Assembly (NCBI GenBank): GCA_944474755.1
Contig: OX104124.1
Coordinates: forward strand, 24,712,452 to 24,776,451
Direction: 5' to 3'
DNA length: 64,000 nucleotides
Source: Limnoperna fortunei
Lineage: Eukaryota; Mollusca; Bivalvia; Mytilida; Modiolidae
Part shown: positions 12,373 to 23,654 of the stretch, one piece after another
Numbering within the stretch: the stretch's first letter is position 1
Layout: each line of letters begins with the position of its first letter
The notes under the pieces: model-generated
Told to the model about the DNA's origin: nothing
Seen by the model: only the letters and a program-made list of their open reading frames with translations
The model's database searches: none
Program-made: the position numbers and the translations under genes

Positions 12373-13097
12373 ACACAAATATACAATTCACCTTAAAAAT
12401 TTATTTGACCTATGTACATGCATATACATGGCAATATGTACTTGATAATAGTAAAAGTGTACAATAAATATGTGTATTGCGTATGTACAATAATTATTAG
12501 TACGTTGAAATGTCATAATAATCAACTTAAGTAAAATATAAAATAGGAAATTACAACTTGTAATGTTCAAAATTTTCAGCTAAAAATACACTGGAAAAAT
12601 GTTTAACTTTTTGGCATTTAAGTACCTTAAATATTTGTATTCTTAATATTAAGCTCTACATATAAGACATGAATAAAATAAACATCTGGCATATAGCAAA
12701 TTTTGAAACTGACTTTAAATAAACTTTTCTTGTAAAAGAATACATTTACCTACTATGTACTGTTAGCTCAGGCTTTCAGAAAACCTGTGGGTAAAAGCAG
12801 TTACAATTTTTAAATTAAGTTTATTTTTTGCCACTTTAGCCATTTTTTAATATCACAGTATCCAGGTTTCATAAGGTAAGAAAGCCAGAGTTACCTGGTG
12901 GAAATTTTGACTTTGACAGGAATAGAAAATAATTGAAAACCTCTATATTTTTAAAGCCTGATATACACTAAACAAAAATTTCTCCAAATCCTAAAATCTG
13001 TCATACTCCAGAATCATTCACCCATGAAAACTGCATAATGGAAACAGTTATATCAAATTATGATACTGTATCAGATAGCAATCCAAAAAATCCAAAA

Positions 13098-13126
13098 AGG
13101 GGGTGCGGGAGGGGGGGGGGGGGGGC
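13098..13126. repeat. G-rich run
   Basis: A run GGGGGTGCGGGA followed by 16 consecutive G. It could form a G-quadruplex; length is likely variable and assembly-sensitive. Confidence 0.9.
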
Positions 13127-13363
13127 ATAAAAGCTAGATACAAGACAAAAACTGACACTTGCATTAAAGTAAAGGCAATGATCCCTGGTAACTACAAATT
13201 ATATTCTGCAACAAGACACTTGTCAGAAAATATACATATTAAATCGTATATAAATAATAACATGCATATATAAAGCATTTTATGAAAATTCTTCATTTAC
13301 ATATATTACAACACAAACAATTTATATTTGACTGGCTATGTTGTCTATTACTTATGTAAGAGA

Positions 13364-14798
13364 CCAGAGGCTCTTAAGAGCCTGTATCGCTCACCTGATT
13401 TTATAGGCAATGAAGGTGGCATTTCCCTGATGTTAAAGTAAGTCCTGTAATTTTCAATAAACTTTAAATAGGACCATCCAAACAATATTACTAGAAAGCT
13501 TTGTTTCATTGGTTAACCGGTTGTATAGAGAAGATTTTTTTTATTTGCCCATAGGGTCCTATGTTAAACTAAGTCCTGCAGCGGTGGCGGCCATTTTGAA
13601 TTTCCAATTGCCATAAAAAACATAAACTTTATAAAGGACCATCCAAACAATATTGCTAGTAAGTTTTTATTTCCATTGATTAACCGGTTTCAGAGAAGAA
13701 GCCTTTAAAAACATTTTCCCATAGGGTCCTATGTTAAAGTAAGTCCTGCGGTAGCGGCCATTTTGAATTTCCAATTGCCATAAAAAACATAAACTTTATA
13801 GAGGACCATCCAAACAATATTGCTAGTAAGTTTTTGTTACCATTGATTAACCGGTTTCAGAGAAGAAGCCTTTAAAAACATTTTCCCATAGGGTCCTATG
13901 TTAAATCAAGTCCTGCGGTAGTGGCCATTTTGAATTTCCAATAGCCATAAAAAACATAAACTTTATAGAGGACCATCCAAACAATATTGATAGTAAGTTT
14001 TGTTTTGATTGGTTAAACGGTTTCAGAGAAGAAGCCCTTTTAAACTTTTTTCTCATAGGGTCGAATGTTAAACTAAGTCCTGCTGTGGCGGCCATTTTGA
14101 ATTTCCAATTCCCATCAAAAACACAAACTTTATAGAGGACCATCCACACAATATTGCTAGTAAGTTTTGTTTCCATTGGTTGACCGGTTTCAGAAAAGAA
14201 GCCTTTCAAACTTTTTCCCATAGGGTCCTATGTTAAATCAAGTCCTGCGGTGGCAGCCATTTTGAATTTCCAATTGCCATAAAAAACACAAACTTTATAG
14301 AGGACCATCCAAACAATATTGCTAGTAAGTTTTTGTTTCCATTGATTAACCGGTTTCAGAGAAGAAGCCTTTTAAAATTTTTCCCATAGAGTTCTATGTT
14401 AAACTAAGTCCTGCGGTGGCGGCCATTTTGAATTTCCAATTCCCATCAAAAACACAAACTTTATAGAGGACCATCCACACAATATTGCTAGTAAGTTTTG
14501 TTTTGATTGGTTAAACGGTTTCAGAGAAGAAGCCCTTTTAAACTTTTTCCCCATAGGGTCCTATGTTAAACTTAGTCTTGAGGTGGCGGCCATATTGGTT
14601 TACCAATCAAAATAAAAAACAAACTTTGTAAAGGTCCATCCAATGAACATTATGGCCAAGTTTGGTTTCAATTGGCCAAGTGGTTTCAGAGAAGAGGATT
14701 AAAATGTAAAAAGTTTACAGACGCTGACGACAACGACGACGCCGACGGACGCAAAGTGATAACAATAGCTCACATGACCCTTTGGGTCAGGTGAGCTA
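13364..14798 (-). mobile_element. Pearl/HINE-like element, family 2, inverted copy
   Basis: Reverse-orientation relative of 7163-8613. It starts with the hairpin GGCTCTTAAGAGCC preceded by CCAGA, holds about seven roughly 165-bp units, and ends with TGACCCTTTGGGTCAGGTGAGC. The purine-rich GACGACAACGACGACGCCGA segment is the counterpart of the CGTCGGCG segment. Read on the minus strand, the 3' end is CTGG followed by T. Confidence 0.65.
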
Positions 14799-17700
14799 AT
14801 AAAAAACTGATTCATTCGAACCTTAAAAAATTATGAATTTACTTTCTGTTTCTATAGAGAATGACATGTAATTTTATACGACTGCAGGTAGTGTTTACGT
14901 TTGTTCGACGTTCTACACTACTTTTAACAAATTATCAGCTACATCATGGTGACTCCGTCTTTTGGGGAGGAAAACCCAGTGCAAATGCACAACCATCAAG
15001 AAATCTGGGAGTTTTAGTCAATTACAGTTGGTCGTGCTAAACTTGCAAAGTCTAGCTCAGACCTGAAAACCTAACAAGTTAATTTATGTTCAGCTGCTGA
15101 GTTATTGTAGGTCATTGTTCAAGAACCCATACAATATGTATGTACATGTGTATGCATGCAGTTACCCCCTTCAAGCATTTTCTTGATCATATATATTTTA
15201 AATTTCCCATTGAAATTTGAATGCTGGATGAACTACATATCATGTATATTACTGACCAATGCACTGTCACCAGTTGTGTACAATGTTTAATCTTTTTGCT
15301 AAAAAAAATCAGCTTGGGGAAATATTACAGCAAGTCAAAAGGGTTCAATCAAATCACTTGTTTTTAGAACACTGGATGTATAATACTTTTGGGATTACAT
15401 GTAGTTAGTATTACACACCACACCTTTTAAGCTAAAATTCTTCAAGAAATAATATAAAAAGGTCATTATAGAGAAAAAATTACATTAGCTTCAATTTCTT
15501 CCATTAGTTTATAAGTTGTGGATAAACATGAGTGTGGCAATAATATGTTTATGGTTGTTTTGTAACATTGTACATCACAGTGTTTACTCAACAACATCTC
15601 CGCAGCGGTCAAGATGGGCCCAGCTCACATTAGTATAGTGAGATGGGATTACATTGCACATAAAGATCAAGGGAAAATGCTGCAAAATATTGATAATATA
15701 CTATGACCCCAAAGTGTCAATAAAACTTCTACTTTAACAGGTTCTACTGTATTTGTTAAGAAATATTTGTTTTCATTTTGAAGTACAAAACAATTGAAAA
15801 AGAGAGATATTTCATGCTTACCCGATTCATAGAAACAAAAAGTCATTTTATTACTTAGACCCATGATTCAATTAAATGGTATGTAACACAACCTTGCTGG
15901 CAGAATGGTTAAGGGAGTAATGAGCTACTGTTGATTACTGAAATGTCAACAGTGAGGTTGTTACTTCGCACCTTACTGCAGTAAGAATGTGCTTAACTCC
16001 AATCTTGATTGAAAAGAATTGCAAGTTTTTCTGCCAAAGGTCGGGGTTTTCAACAGTCACTCAGGCTTCCACTCCAAATAAAAACTGGAAGCTATGATGT
16101 AGCTAAAGAATTGCTAAAAATAGAATTAAACCCATTCAAACAAACGAGAAAAATTCAAAAAATGTACTAAAGGTGGAAGGAAAGCACTAAATTCAGCTAA
16201 CTATTTCATAACTCACATTTCCTAACTCCAATGACACCCAAAGCTACCATTCAGTATTTATAACTTGTGACACTGATATATACACAGATTGATAGTATGA
16301 ACATATCACAGAATATGAATTACTTATAAAATGTAAAAAAATACACATAAATGTGACTAGTGCCATGTTTATAGAAAGCAAGACTCTTGCAATGAGGAAA
16401 AACCTCGTTCGAAAATTAAAACATACAGTATACATGTATCTGGAAATGCCAACATGTTTTACCCACATATAATAAAAAATATTTAATAAAAATTTGTCTA
16501 AAAAGTGTGGTCTAGCATTGCCAGGTCAATAACATATATTTCATGGTTTTGGTATTACAATACACATGTAAATAAATCCTGTTTACCTAACTTTTTACAT
16601 CTGTATTTGTACATATGTGAAAACATTTTGTTTTAAAAATATAAAAAAAATACATGATTTTTCATTCAGATAAAACAACAATTGATGAACTAACAACATT
16701 TTTTTAATATTTGTAAAACTAAACTGGCATGCAAATAGTTATACATATGTTGATTAATATGATCACGACTGGGTTGAATGTGTTAATCTTCTACTAATTT
16801 TAGGCAGGTACCAGATGATTGTGCTTCAGCCATTTTGCATGATCCCTTTGTACATCTGGCGAGTCCATTCTATTATCAGAGGCAGTATTTCCATGAAATT
16901 CTAAATCAAAATTAATTAAACTTAATTTAGACAATACCTCAAAGCTCTCTGAAGATGAATTAAAAATGTTACATATATGAAGTATCCCGGACACCCTAAT
17001 CATGTTCCATGTCTTTTTAAGTACAGGTGTCACATGTCCATGTAAATATGCTTCAATTTCAAAACTTTAAAATCATTAAAAAACATTAAAATCATTGATT
17101 TTTTTTACAATGAATCAACATTATAATTAAACAGGTATCCCCTTGTCCGAGTAGACATTTAGTGTGGATATCAGGTAATTATGTGGGTTTTTTTAAGAAA
17201 AAATATTTGGTCACAGTAAAAATGTAAGTGGTATCACCTTAACTTGAAATTTTAACATCACAGGATTAAAAGAAGAGATGAGTACAAAATATACAGAGCT
17301 AGAAATTGTTGTACAAAATGGATCCAGACAAAGGGACATAACCCTAACATAACTTTATATATAATTGCACAGGGTGAATTTACTTTTTTGGTTGCTTTTA
17401 TAAAACAAACAGAACACAGAGATAGCATTTTGTTTATGGATATGTTAATGTGACAATATAATACTTAATCAGGACAAAATCATAAGTTGCCTCTAATTGT
17501 GTATCTGAATAAACGGTACAATAACCAGGATACCATATGTTTAAGTAATATTTTCTGAAAGCTGTTACTTTGCCAACACATCTGGGTGTCATAGCAGAGC
17601 AGTGGGGTTAAGCCTTCCACAGAATTTTTAAAACCAAAATTGACTTTTTTGAGATGTCATTGAACACACAATTTTTTTCATTAGTTATCTATAAAACACT

Positions 17701-18074
17701 AATTTTGTTGCATTTACAACAACACAATCTCCTAGATGAAACAAACAAGCCAAGTGTTTTATTTTGTTTGTAGGTGAAAACTCTATATTCATCACTGATG
17801 AATCCATTCTTCACAATTTTCAAACATGCTGTAATCGAGATCTTATCTGCCACTTATATTTATCGATTTTAAGTTTCTTTTAGAAAATTATGAAAAGAAA
17901 AATTGAAAGCAAAATCATCGGTCTGAATCTGGATTACGGAACAGCAATGTAAAAATAGGAACAATTCCTCCAAAACCCGAAAGGTTGGCAAATATGCGTT
18001 TAAACATAAGACTCCCTTAGTATGAACCAATTTCTGATATGAGCAATTAAAATTTATACATGTTATGTAATAGA
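14799..18074. other. Intergenic region 3' of PASK, with a SINE
   Basis: It holds a SINE at about 15885-16125 and a weak SINE-like block at about 14931-15060. The rest is AT-rich non-coding sequence, part of it presumably PASK 3' UTR. A reverse-strand AATAAA lies at 17758-17763, about 310 bp past the PASK stop. Open frames here (for example 16800-17033) show no conserved features. Confidence 0.55.
15885..16125 (+). mobile_element. tRNA-derived SINE, diverged
   Basis: An A-box-like TGGCAGAATGGTTAAGG is followed by ACTTCGCACC in the B-box region. It is then followed by TTTTTCTGCCAAAGGTCGGG, a SINE-family block also seen inverted at 63560-63830, and ends near GATGTAGCTAAAGAATTGC. The copy is clearly old. 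Confidence 0.55.
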
Positions 18075-18283
18075 TCAAACAGTTGAACCGTTACAACGGT
18101 ATCTGGCAAACACAAGCTGCTTATTTCCGACATGATTTGTACCTGTATTTGGCAGCACTTCCTCCCATCTATACATCAATATATCCACCGGCTGATTTAC
18201 CCAAACATCCTTCTCACAATCATTGATAGTGGACCGCTTCCTGGGGTCAGGATGTAATAAACCCATCAATAAAAACATCAATG
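18075..18283 (-). CDS. PASK: PAS-domain kinase, last kinase exon and C-terminus
   Basis: The exon follows ATAATTTCAG and continues phase 1 from the exon at 19236-19369. It encodes kinase subdomains X-XI: LLMGLLHPDPRKRS, then KDVWVNQPVD, then YRWEEVLPN. HPDPRKR carries the conserved Arg of subdomain XI, and the WVNQPV...WEEV segment is typical of PASK. Reading on gives a 20-residue tail and a stop at 18075. An in-frame CAG|GTACAA donor at 18143/18142 could instead splice to a further 3' exon, so the exact C-terminus is uncertain. Confidence 0.8.
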
Positions 18284-18394
18284 CTGAAATTATATAAGGT
18301 ATAAATAAATGGTGAAAGCAACGCAAGTCAGGGTTTTAAATGCTGAACCAGGCAAAAAAAAAGACAACTCTATGCAACTAGTAACCTTTGAGCT

Positions 18395-18655
18395 ACTGCT
18401 CACTCAGTATAACCCCGCTATTAACATCATTCAATTGACTAAGACCATAAACAGGAAGTAGATATGCAACAGACCTGAAATAGGTACTCGCACTATATGG
18501 ACCACATGATAAGGTCACATATAAAAGTTAAAGTCGTTGTGATAAGTAGTTGCTGAGAAAACTGTTACAAAAGTTATGTTGCGGACGGAAGGACGAACTG
18601 ACCAGGCTAAACCAGTATACCCTCTCTTCTTCAAAACAGGGGTATAACTAGTGGC
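18395..18655. mobile_element. Small terminal-inverted-repeat element
   Basis: Ends are AGTATAACCCCGCTATT on the left and AACAGGGGTATAACT on the right. The interior carries GGACGGAAGGACGAACTGAC, the purine-rich word that precedes the right end in the other pearl-like elements. It is short and non-coding, within the last PASK intron. Confidence 0.4.
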
Positions 18656-18773
18656 TAAAGAAAGCCTTTATTTTACACCTTGATAATAAACAGACATAAA
18701 ATATGATTTGTATTTGTTTGCACAGAATTAAGTGACACTTTAAGAGATTATCAAATTATTGTGAAATTACACA

Positions 18774-18774
<1 letters not shown>

Positions 18775-18821
<47 letters not shown>

Positions 18822-18842
18822 AGGGGGGGGGAAGGGGGGATA
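18775..18842. repeat. GT microsatellite and G-rich run
   Basis: About 20 GT dinucleotides followed by GGGAGGGGGGGGGAAGGGGGG. An ordinary simple repeat in the last PASK intron. Confidence 0.95.
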
Positions 18843-19137
18843 ATTTAACTACCTTTATGCCAATACTAGTACAGTGAAATGTTTTGAATGTCTGTATGGG
18901 TAGTTAATTTATTTAAATGTATTTTAAAAAGAATAGAAACTTTAGACCAACACAAAATTACAACATCAACTGCCTGATACAAATATGATATATTTACTGC
19001 AACGAATGTATATCTAAATGTGTTTTGAAATATAGGTAATATAAATGTATGGTAATGTGTTGTTATTATTTTCATGTCAGTTCTACATTCAAATTTAACA
19101 TGAATTTTAATTTTGGTGCTAAATTTATATTAACTTA

Positions 19138-19407
<270 letters not shown>

Positions 19408-19647
19408 TCAAGCATGAAAGGTCTAATTTCATAGTTGCTGATAAAAGAGATGAAATACTGTCTAAATGTTCCTAAAATTATCAGTTTGTGAAATCCATAA
19501 TGTATACAGACTGGTGGAAAAGCTTCAATATACCTGAATGTAAGAACAACTTTCCATATTTGAAGCAGTAAAAGGATTTTAATGAATGGAACCAATCCAC
19601 AGCATACATGTAAAACACACAATTCTGAAATATAAATAAAATAGTTA

Positions 19648-19869
<222 letters not shown>

Positions 19870-20392
19870 TTAAGTGTGTTTTATGGTGAAACTAAATGGA
19901 CAATAGCACTAAATAATACCTATAAGTTTATGTATGTCAGTTTGTGAATAGAAGCTGTTTGTACATGTATGTATTTCCTATAGCGTCGTCCTATGTTAAG
20001 CTATGTACCTATATGAAGGCCATCCTGGATACAGGATTGGACCCAAAAGTAACAAGTGCAGACACTGAAAGATCCTCCTCGAAGTAGGCTTTTGATGATT
20101 GTACAGCAATACAGTGCATTCAACTATACTCTACTGGTGGGCGATTTACATACTTGCCAACATATCATGGTTTTAAAAACACCATATTCTCCTGGATGAA
20201 ACGAGCAAGTTTTGGTTTCACATTTATGTGGTTTTATCACTGGTGAATCCATGTTTAGCCATTTTTAATCATGCCGTAATCAAGATCTTTAGTGTGCCTT
20301 ACATTAATGAATTTTAAATAGAATTACAATCATCTTTTGGAAAATTTGATATGGAAAATAGAAAGCAGAACAATTGGATATGCATTGCAATA

Positions 20393-20635
20393 TATCATCA
20401 CAATATTGTATTGTGGTATCATCAGGACCTATCCAACCTCCAAGTCACAATATTGTATTGTGGTATCATCAGGACCTATCCAACCTCCAAGTCACAATAT
20501 TGTATTGTGGTATCATCAGGACCTATCCAACCTCCAAGTCACAATATTGTATTGTGGTATCATCAGGACCTATCCAACCTCCAAGTCACAATATTGTATT
20601 GTGGTATCATCAGGACCTATCCAACCTTCAAGTTT
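20393..20635. repeat. 47-bp tandem repeat, about five copies
   Basis: Five nearly identical units beginning CACAATATTGTATTGTGGTA and ending GACCTATCCAACCTCCAAG. CAATATTG inside is palindromic. It lies in the PASK intron between exons 20944-21078 and 19649-19848. It does not copy exon sequence, and the three open frames through it come from the repeat. Confidence 0.95.
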
Positions 20636-20724
20636 GAAGCCAAACAGATTTTAAGATATGCTCTGGACTAATGGAAGATTTAAGGAACATGAAAAATAAA
20701 CTAAGGGAGATAACTGTAAAATTA

Positions 20725-21126
<402 letters not shown>

Positions 21127-21379
21127 TTACTGATTGTCCAGTACAGATGCAAAATTGACAAATCAAATGCTTAAATATAAAGATTTCAGGAAAATCTCAA
21201 TTTAAGAAGTATTACAAAACTGGGGCCAGACAAGTAGATTCATCTGCATGTTGGTCTGATTGGGCAAACAAAATACATGTACAATACCAAACATTTATGA
21301 AATATTTCAGCTACATCATGATATCTAGTTTATAATTATGGAGGAAGAGTGCCCAGTGAAAACACAATGTATGAAAATT

Positions 21380-21795
21380 TGACCAAAGAAAAGATGCAAT
21401 AAAATAAACTGAAAAAAACTTTCACAAAAGGTTATCATCTTTAAAATCAGTTAAACAGTTGAACATACTCATGTTTGCAAACGTCATAAATTCTTTGGGA
21501 TAGACTTATAAACCAAGGTTACAAGAAAAAAACAAGTAATTTTAATAAGTTTTACTACAGATACAATTTCTTTGTTTATAAATAATCTATCTCATATACA
21601 ACAGTAATGGAAGTGTGATGTTTGTCATGCCACAAAACTTGGTTAAAACAACAATTTCTTTAAATGCGGTCTTTTGGTTGTTTGTTCTCTTTGACTTTAA
21701 TTTATGGATTGTTTTTTTGACAGTTTCCCTGGTGTTCGGTATTCTCCTGCTACCTTCATTTAAACAATAAATCCAAAATTTATCAGGTTATTGTC
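21380..21795. repeat. Intronic segmental duplication, copy 1
   Basis: Recognisably the same sequence as 23655-23708 joined to 25882-26300. Shared words include AAATTCTTTGGGATAGACTT, GTTAAACAGTTGAACATACT and TGTTCGGTATT. This copy lacks the pearl-like insertion and so preserves its empty site at about 21415. Confidence 0.8.
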
Positions 21796-21804
21796 TTCAT
21801 TTAT

Positions 21805-23452
21805 GAGTGTCTGTCTGTTATACTTACAGATACTATGTTAGGATGAGATAACTTCCTCAGAAGGCCAAGCGTCTGTCTGTTATACTTACAGATACTATGT
21901 TAGGATGAGACAACTTCCTCAGAAGGCCAAGTGTCTGTCTGTTATACTTACAGATACTATGTTAGGATGAGAAAACTTCCTCAGAAGGCCAAGTGTCTGT
22001 CTGTTATACTTACAGATACTATGTTAAGATGAGATAACTTCCTCAGAAGGCCAAGTGTCTGTCTGTTATACTTACAGATACTATGTTAGGATGAGATAAC
22101 TTCCTCAGAAGGCCAAGTGTCTGTCTGTTATACTTACAGATACTATGTTAGGATGAGATAACTTCCTCAGAAGGCCAAGTGTCTGTCTGTTATACTTACA
22201 GATACAATGTTAGGATGAGATAACTTCCTCAGAAGGCCAAGTGTCTGTCTGTTATACTTACAGATACTATGTTAGGATGAGATAACTTCCTCAGAAGGCC
22301 AAGTGTCTGTGTGTTATACTTACAGATACTATGTTAAGATGAGATAACTTCCTCAGAAGGCCAAGTGTCTGTCTGTTATACTTACAGATACTATGTTAGG
22401 ATGAGATAACTTCCTCAGAAGGCCAAGTGCCTGTCTGTTATACTTACAGATACAATGTTAGGATGAGATAACTTCCTCAGAAGGCCAAGTGTCTGTCTGT
22501 TATACTTACAGATACTATGTTAGGATGAGATAACTTCCTCAGAAGGCCAAGTGTCTGTCTGTTATACTTACAGATACTATGTTAGGATGAGACAACTTCC
22601 TCAGAAGGCCAAGTGTCTGTCTGTTATACTTACAGATACTATGTTAAGATGAGATAACTTCCTCAGAAGGCCAAGTGTCTGTCTGTTATACTTACAGATA
22701 CAATGTTAGGATGAGATAACTTCCTCAGAAGGCCAAGTGTCTGTCTGTTATACTTACAGATACTATGTTAGGATGAGACAACTTCCTCAGAAGGCCAAGT
22801 GTCTGTCTGTTATACTTACAGATACTATGTTAGGATGAGACAACTTCCTCAGAAGGCCAAGTGTCTGTCTGTTATACTTACAGATACTATGTTAGGATGA
22901 GACAACTTCCTCAGAAGGCCAAGTGTCTGTCTGTTATACTTACAGATACTATGTTAGGATGAGATAACTTCCTCAGAAGGCCAAGTGTCTGTCTGTTATA
23001 CTTACAGATACAATGTTAGGATGAGACAACTTCCTCAGAAGGCCAAGTGTCTGTCTGTTATACTTACAGATACTATGTTAAGATGAGACAACTTCCTCAG
23101 AAGGCCAAGTGTCTGTCTGTTATACTTACAGATACTATGTTAAGATGAGATAACTTCCTCAGAAGGCCAAGTGTCTGTCTGTTATACTTACAGATACTAT
23201 GTTAGGATGAGATAACTTCCTCAGAAGGCCAAGTGTCTGTCTGTTATACTTACAGATACAATGTTAGGATGAGATAACTTCCTCAGAAGGCCAAGTGTCT
23301 GTCTGTTATACTTACAGATACTATGTTAGGATGAGATAACTTCCTCAGAAGGCCAAGTGTCTGTCTGTTATACTTACAGATACAATGTTAGGATGAGATA
23401 ACTTCCTCAGAAGGCCAAGTGTCTGTCTGTTATACTTACAGATACTATGTTA
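21805..23452 (-). repeat. 62-bp array duplicating a PASK exon end and its splice donor
   Basis: Twenty-seven donor sites sit at exactly 62-bp spacing: the first at 21826-21827 and the authentic one at 23438-23439, which is 26 x 62 = 1612 bp. On the gene strand each unit is 39 nt of exon (GGCCTTCTGAGGAAGTTATC and on to ATAGTATCT) plus 23 nt of intron (GTAAGTATAACAGACAGACA and CTT). Units differ by a few substitutions: TACTATG/TACAATG, TTAGG/TTAAG, GATAAC/GACAAC. Confidence 0.97.
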
Positions 23453-23565
23453 GGATGAGATAACTTCCTCAGAAGGCCAACCTCCATTGGAATTCTCTCT
23501 CCTGTTCTTTCAGTAATCCAACACTCTGACAACACTTTACATTTCCTTATAAATTTCACAACCAC
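23440..23565 (-). CDS. PASK: PAS-domain kinase, catalytic-lysine exon
   Basis: A 126-bp, 42-codon exon in phase 0 on both sides, with acceptor TTTTTTTTCAG. It encodes VVVKFIRKCKVL with the ATP-binding subdomain II lysine, then CWITERTGERIPMEVGLL, with the helix-C Glu probably in MEVGLL, and ends KLSHPNIVS. The donor TCT|GTAAGT is the gene-proximal member of the 62-bp donor array that follows. Using any later donor adds VSITDRHLAF and then TGA, truncating the kinase. Confidence 0.93.
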
Positions 23566-23654
23566 CTGAAAAAAAACATTGAATCCAAACAATCGTTCAT
23601 CAACATCAGAGAGTTATACATTCTGTTTGGTAAAATAAATATTTGTGACACAAG

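Larger units (their letters stand above)
11871..13363. other. Intergenic, with SINE-related fragment and a G-run
   Basis: Mostly featureless AT-rich sequence. It includes a SINE-related fragment at about 12215-12372 and a G-rich run at 13098-13126. No gene was seen. Confidence 0.6.

Noticed and set aside
16800..17033. Small minus-strand gene downstream of PASK
   Set aside because: A 77-codon frame without motif or splice context in AT-rich DNA; probably PASK 3' flank.
18142..18147. Alternative donor CAG|GTACAA in the last PASK exon
   Set aside because: Possible, but no downstream 3' exon could be identified, so the read-through stop at 18075 was kept and the uncertainty noted.
21805..23450. 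CRISPR-like array
   Set aside because: Regular units, but no unique spacers; the repeat is contiguous and copies exon plus intron sequence of a eukaryotic gene.
21805..23450. A chain of spliceable micro-exons in the 62-bp array
   Set aside because: Each unit has a donor but only 23 nt of intron with weak AGs and no pyrimidine tract, too short for splicing between units.
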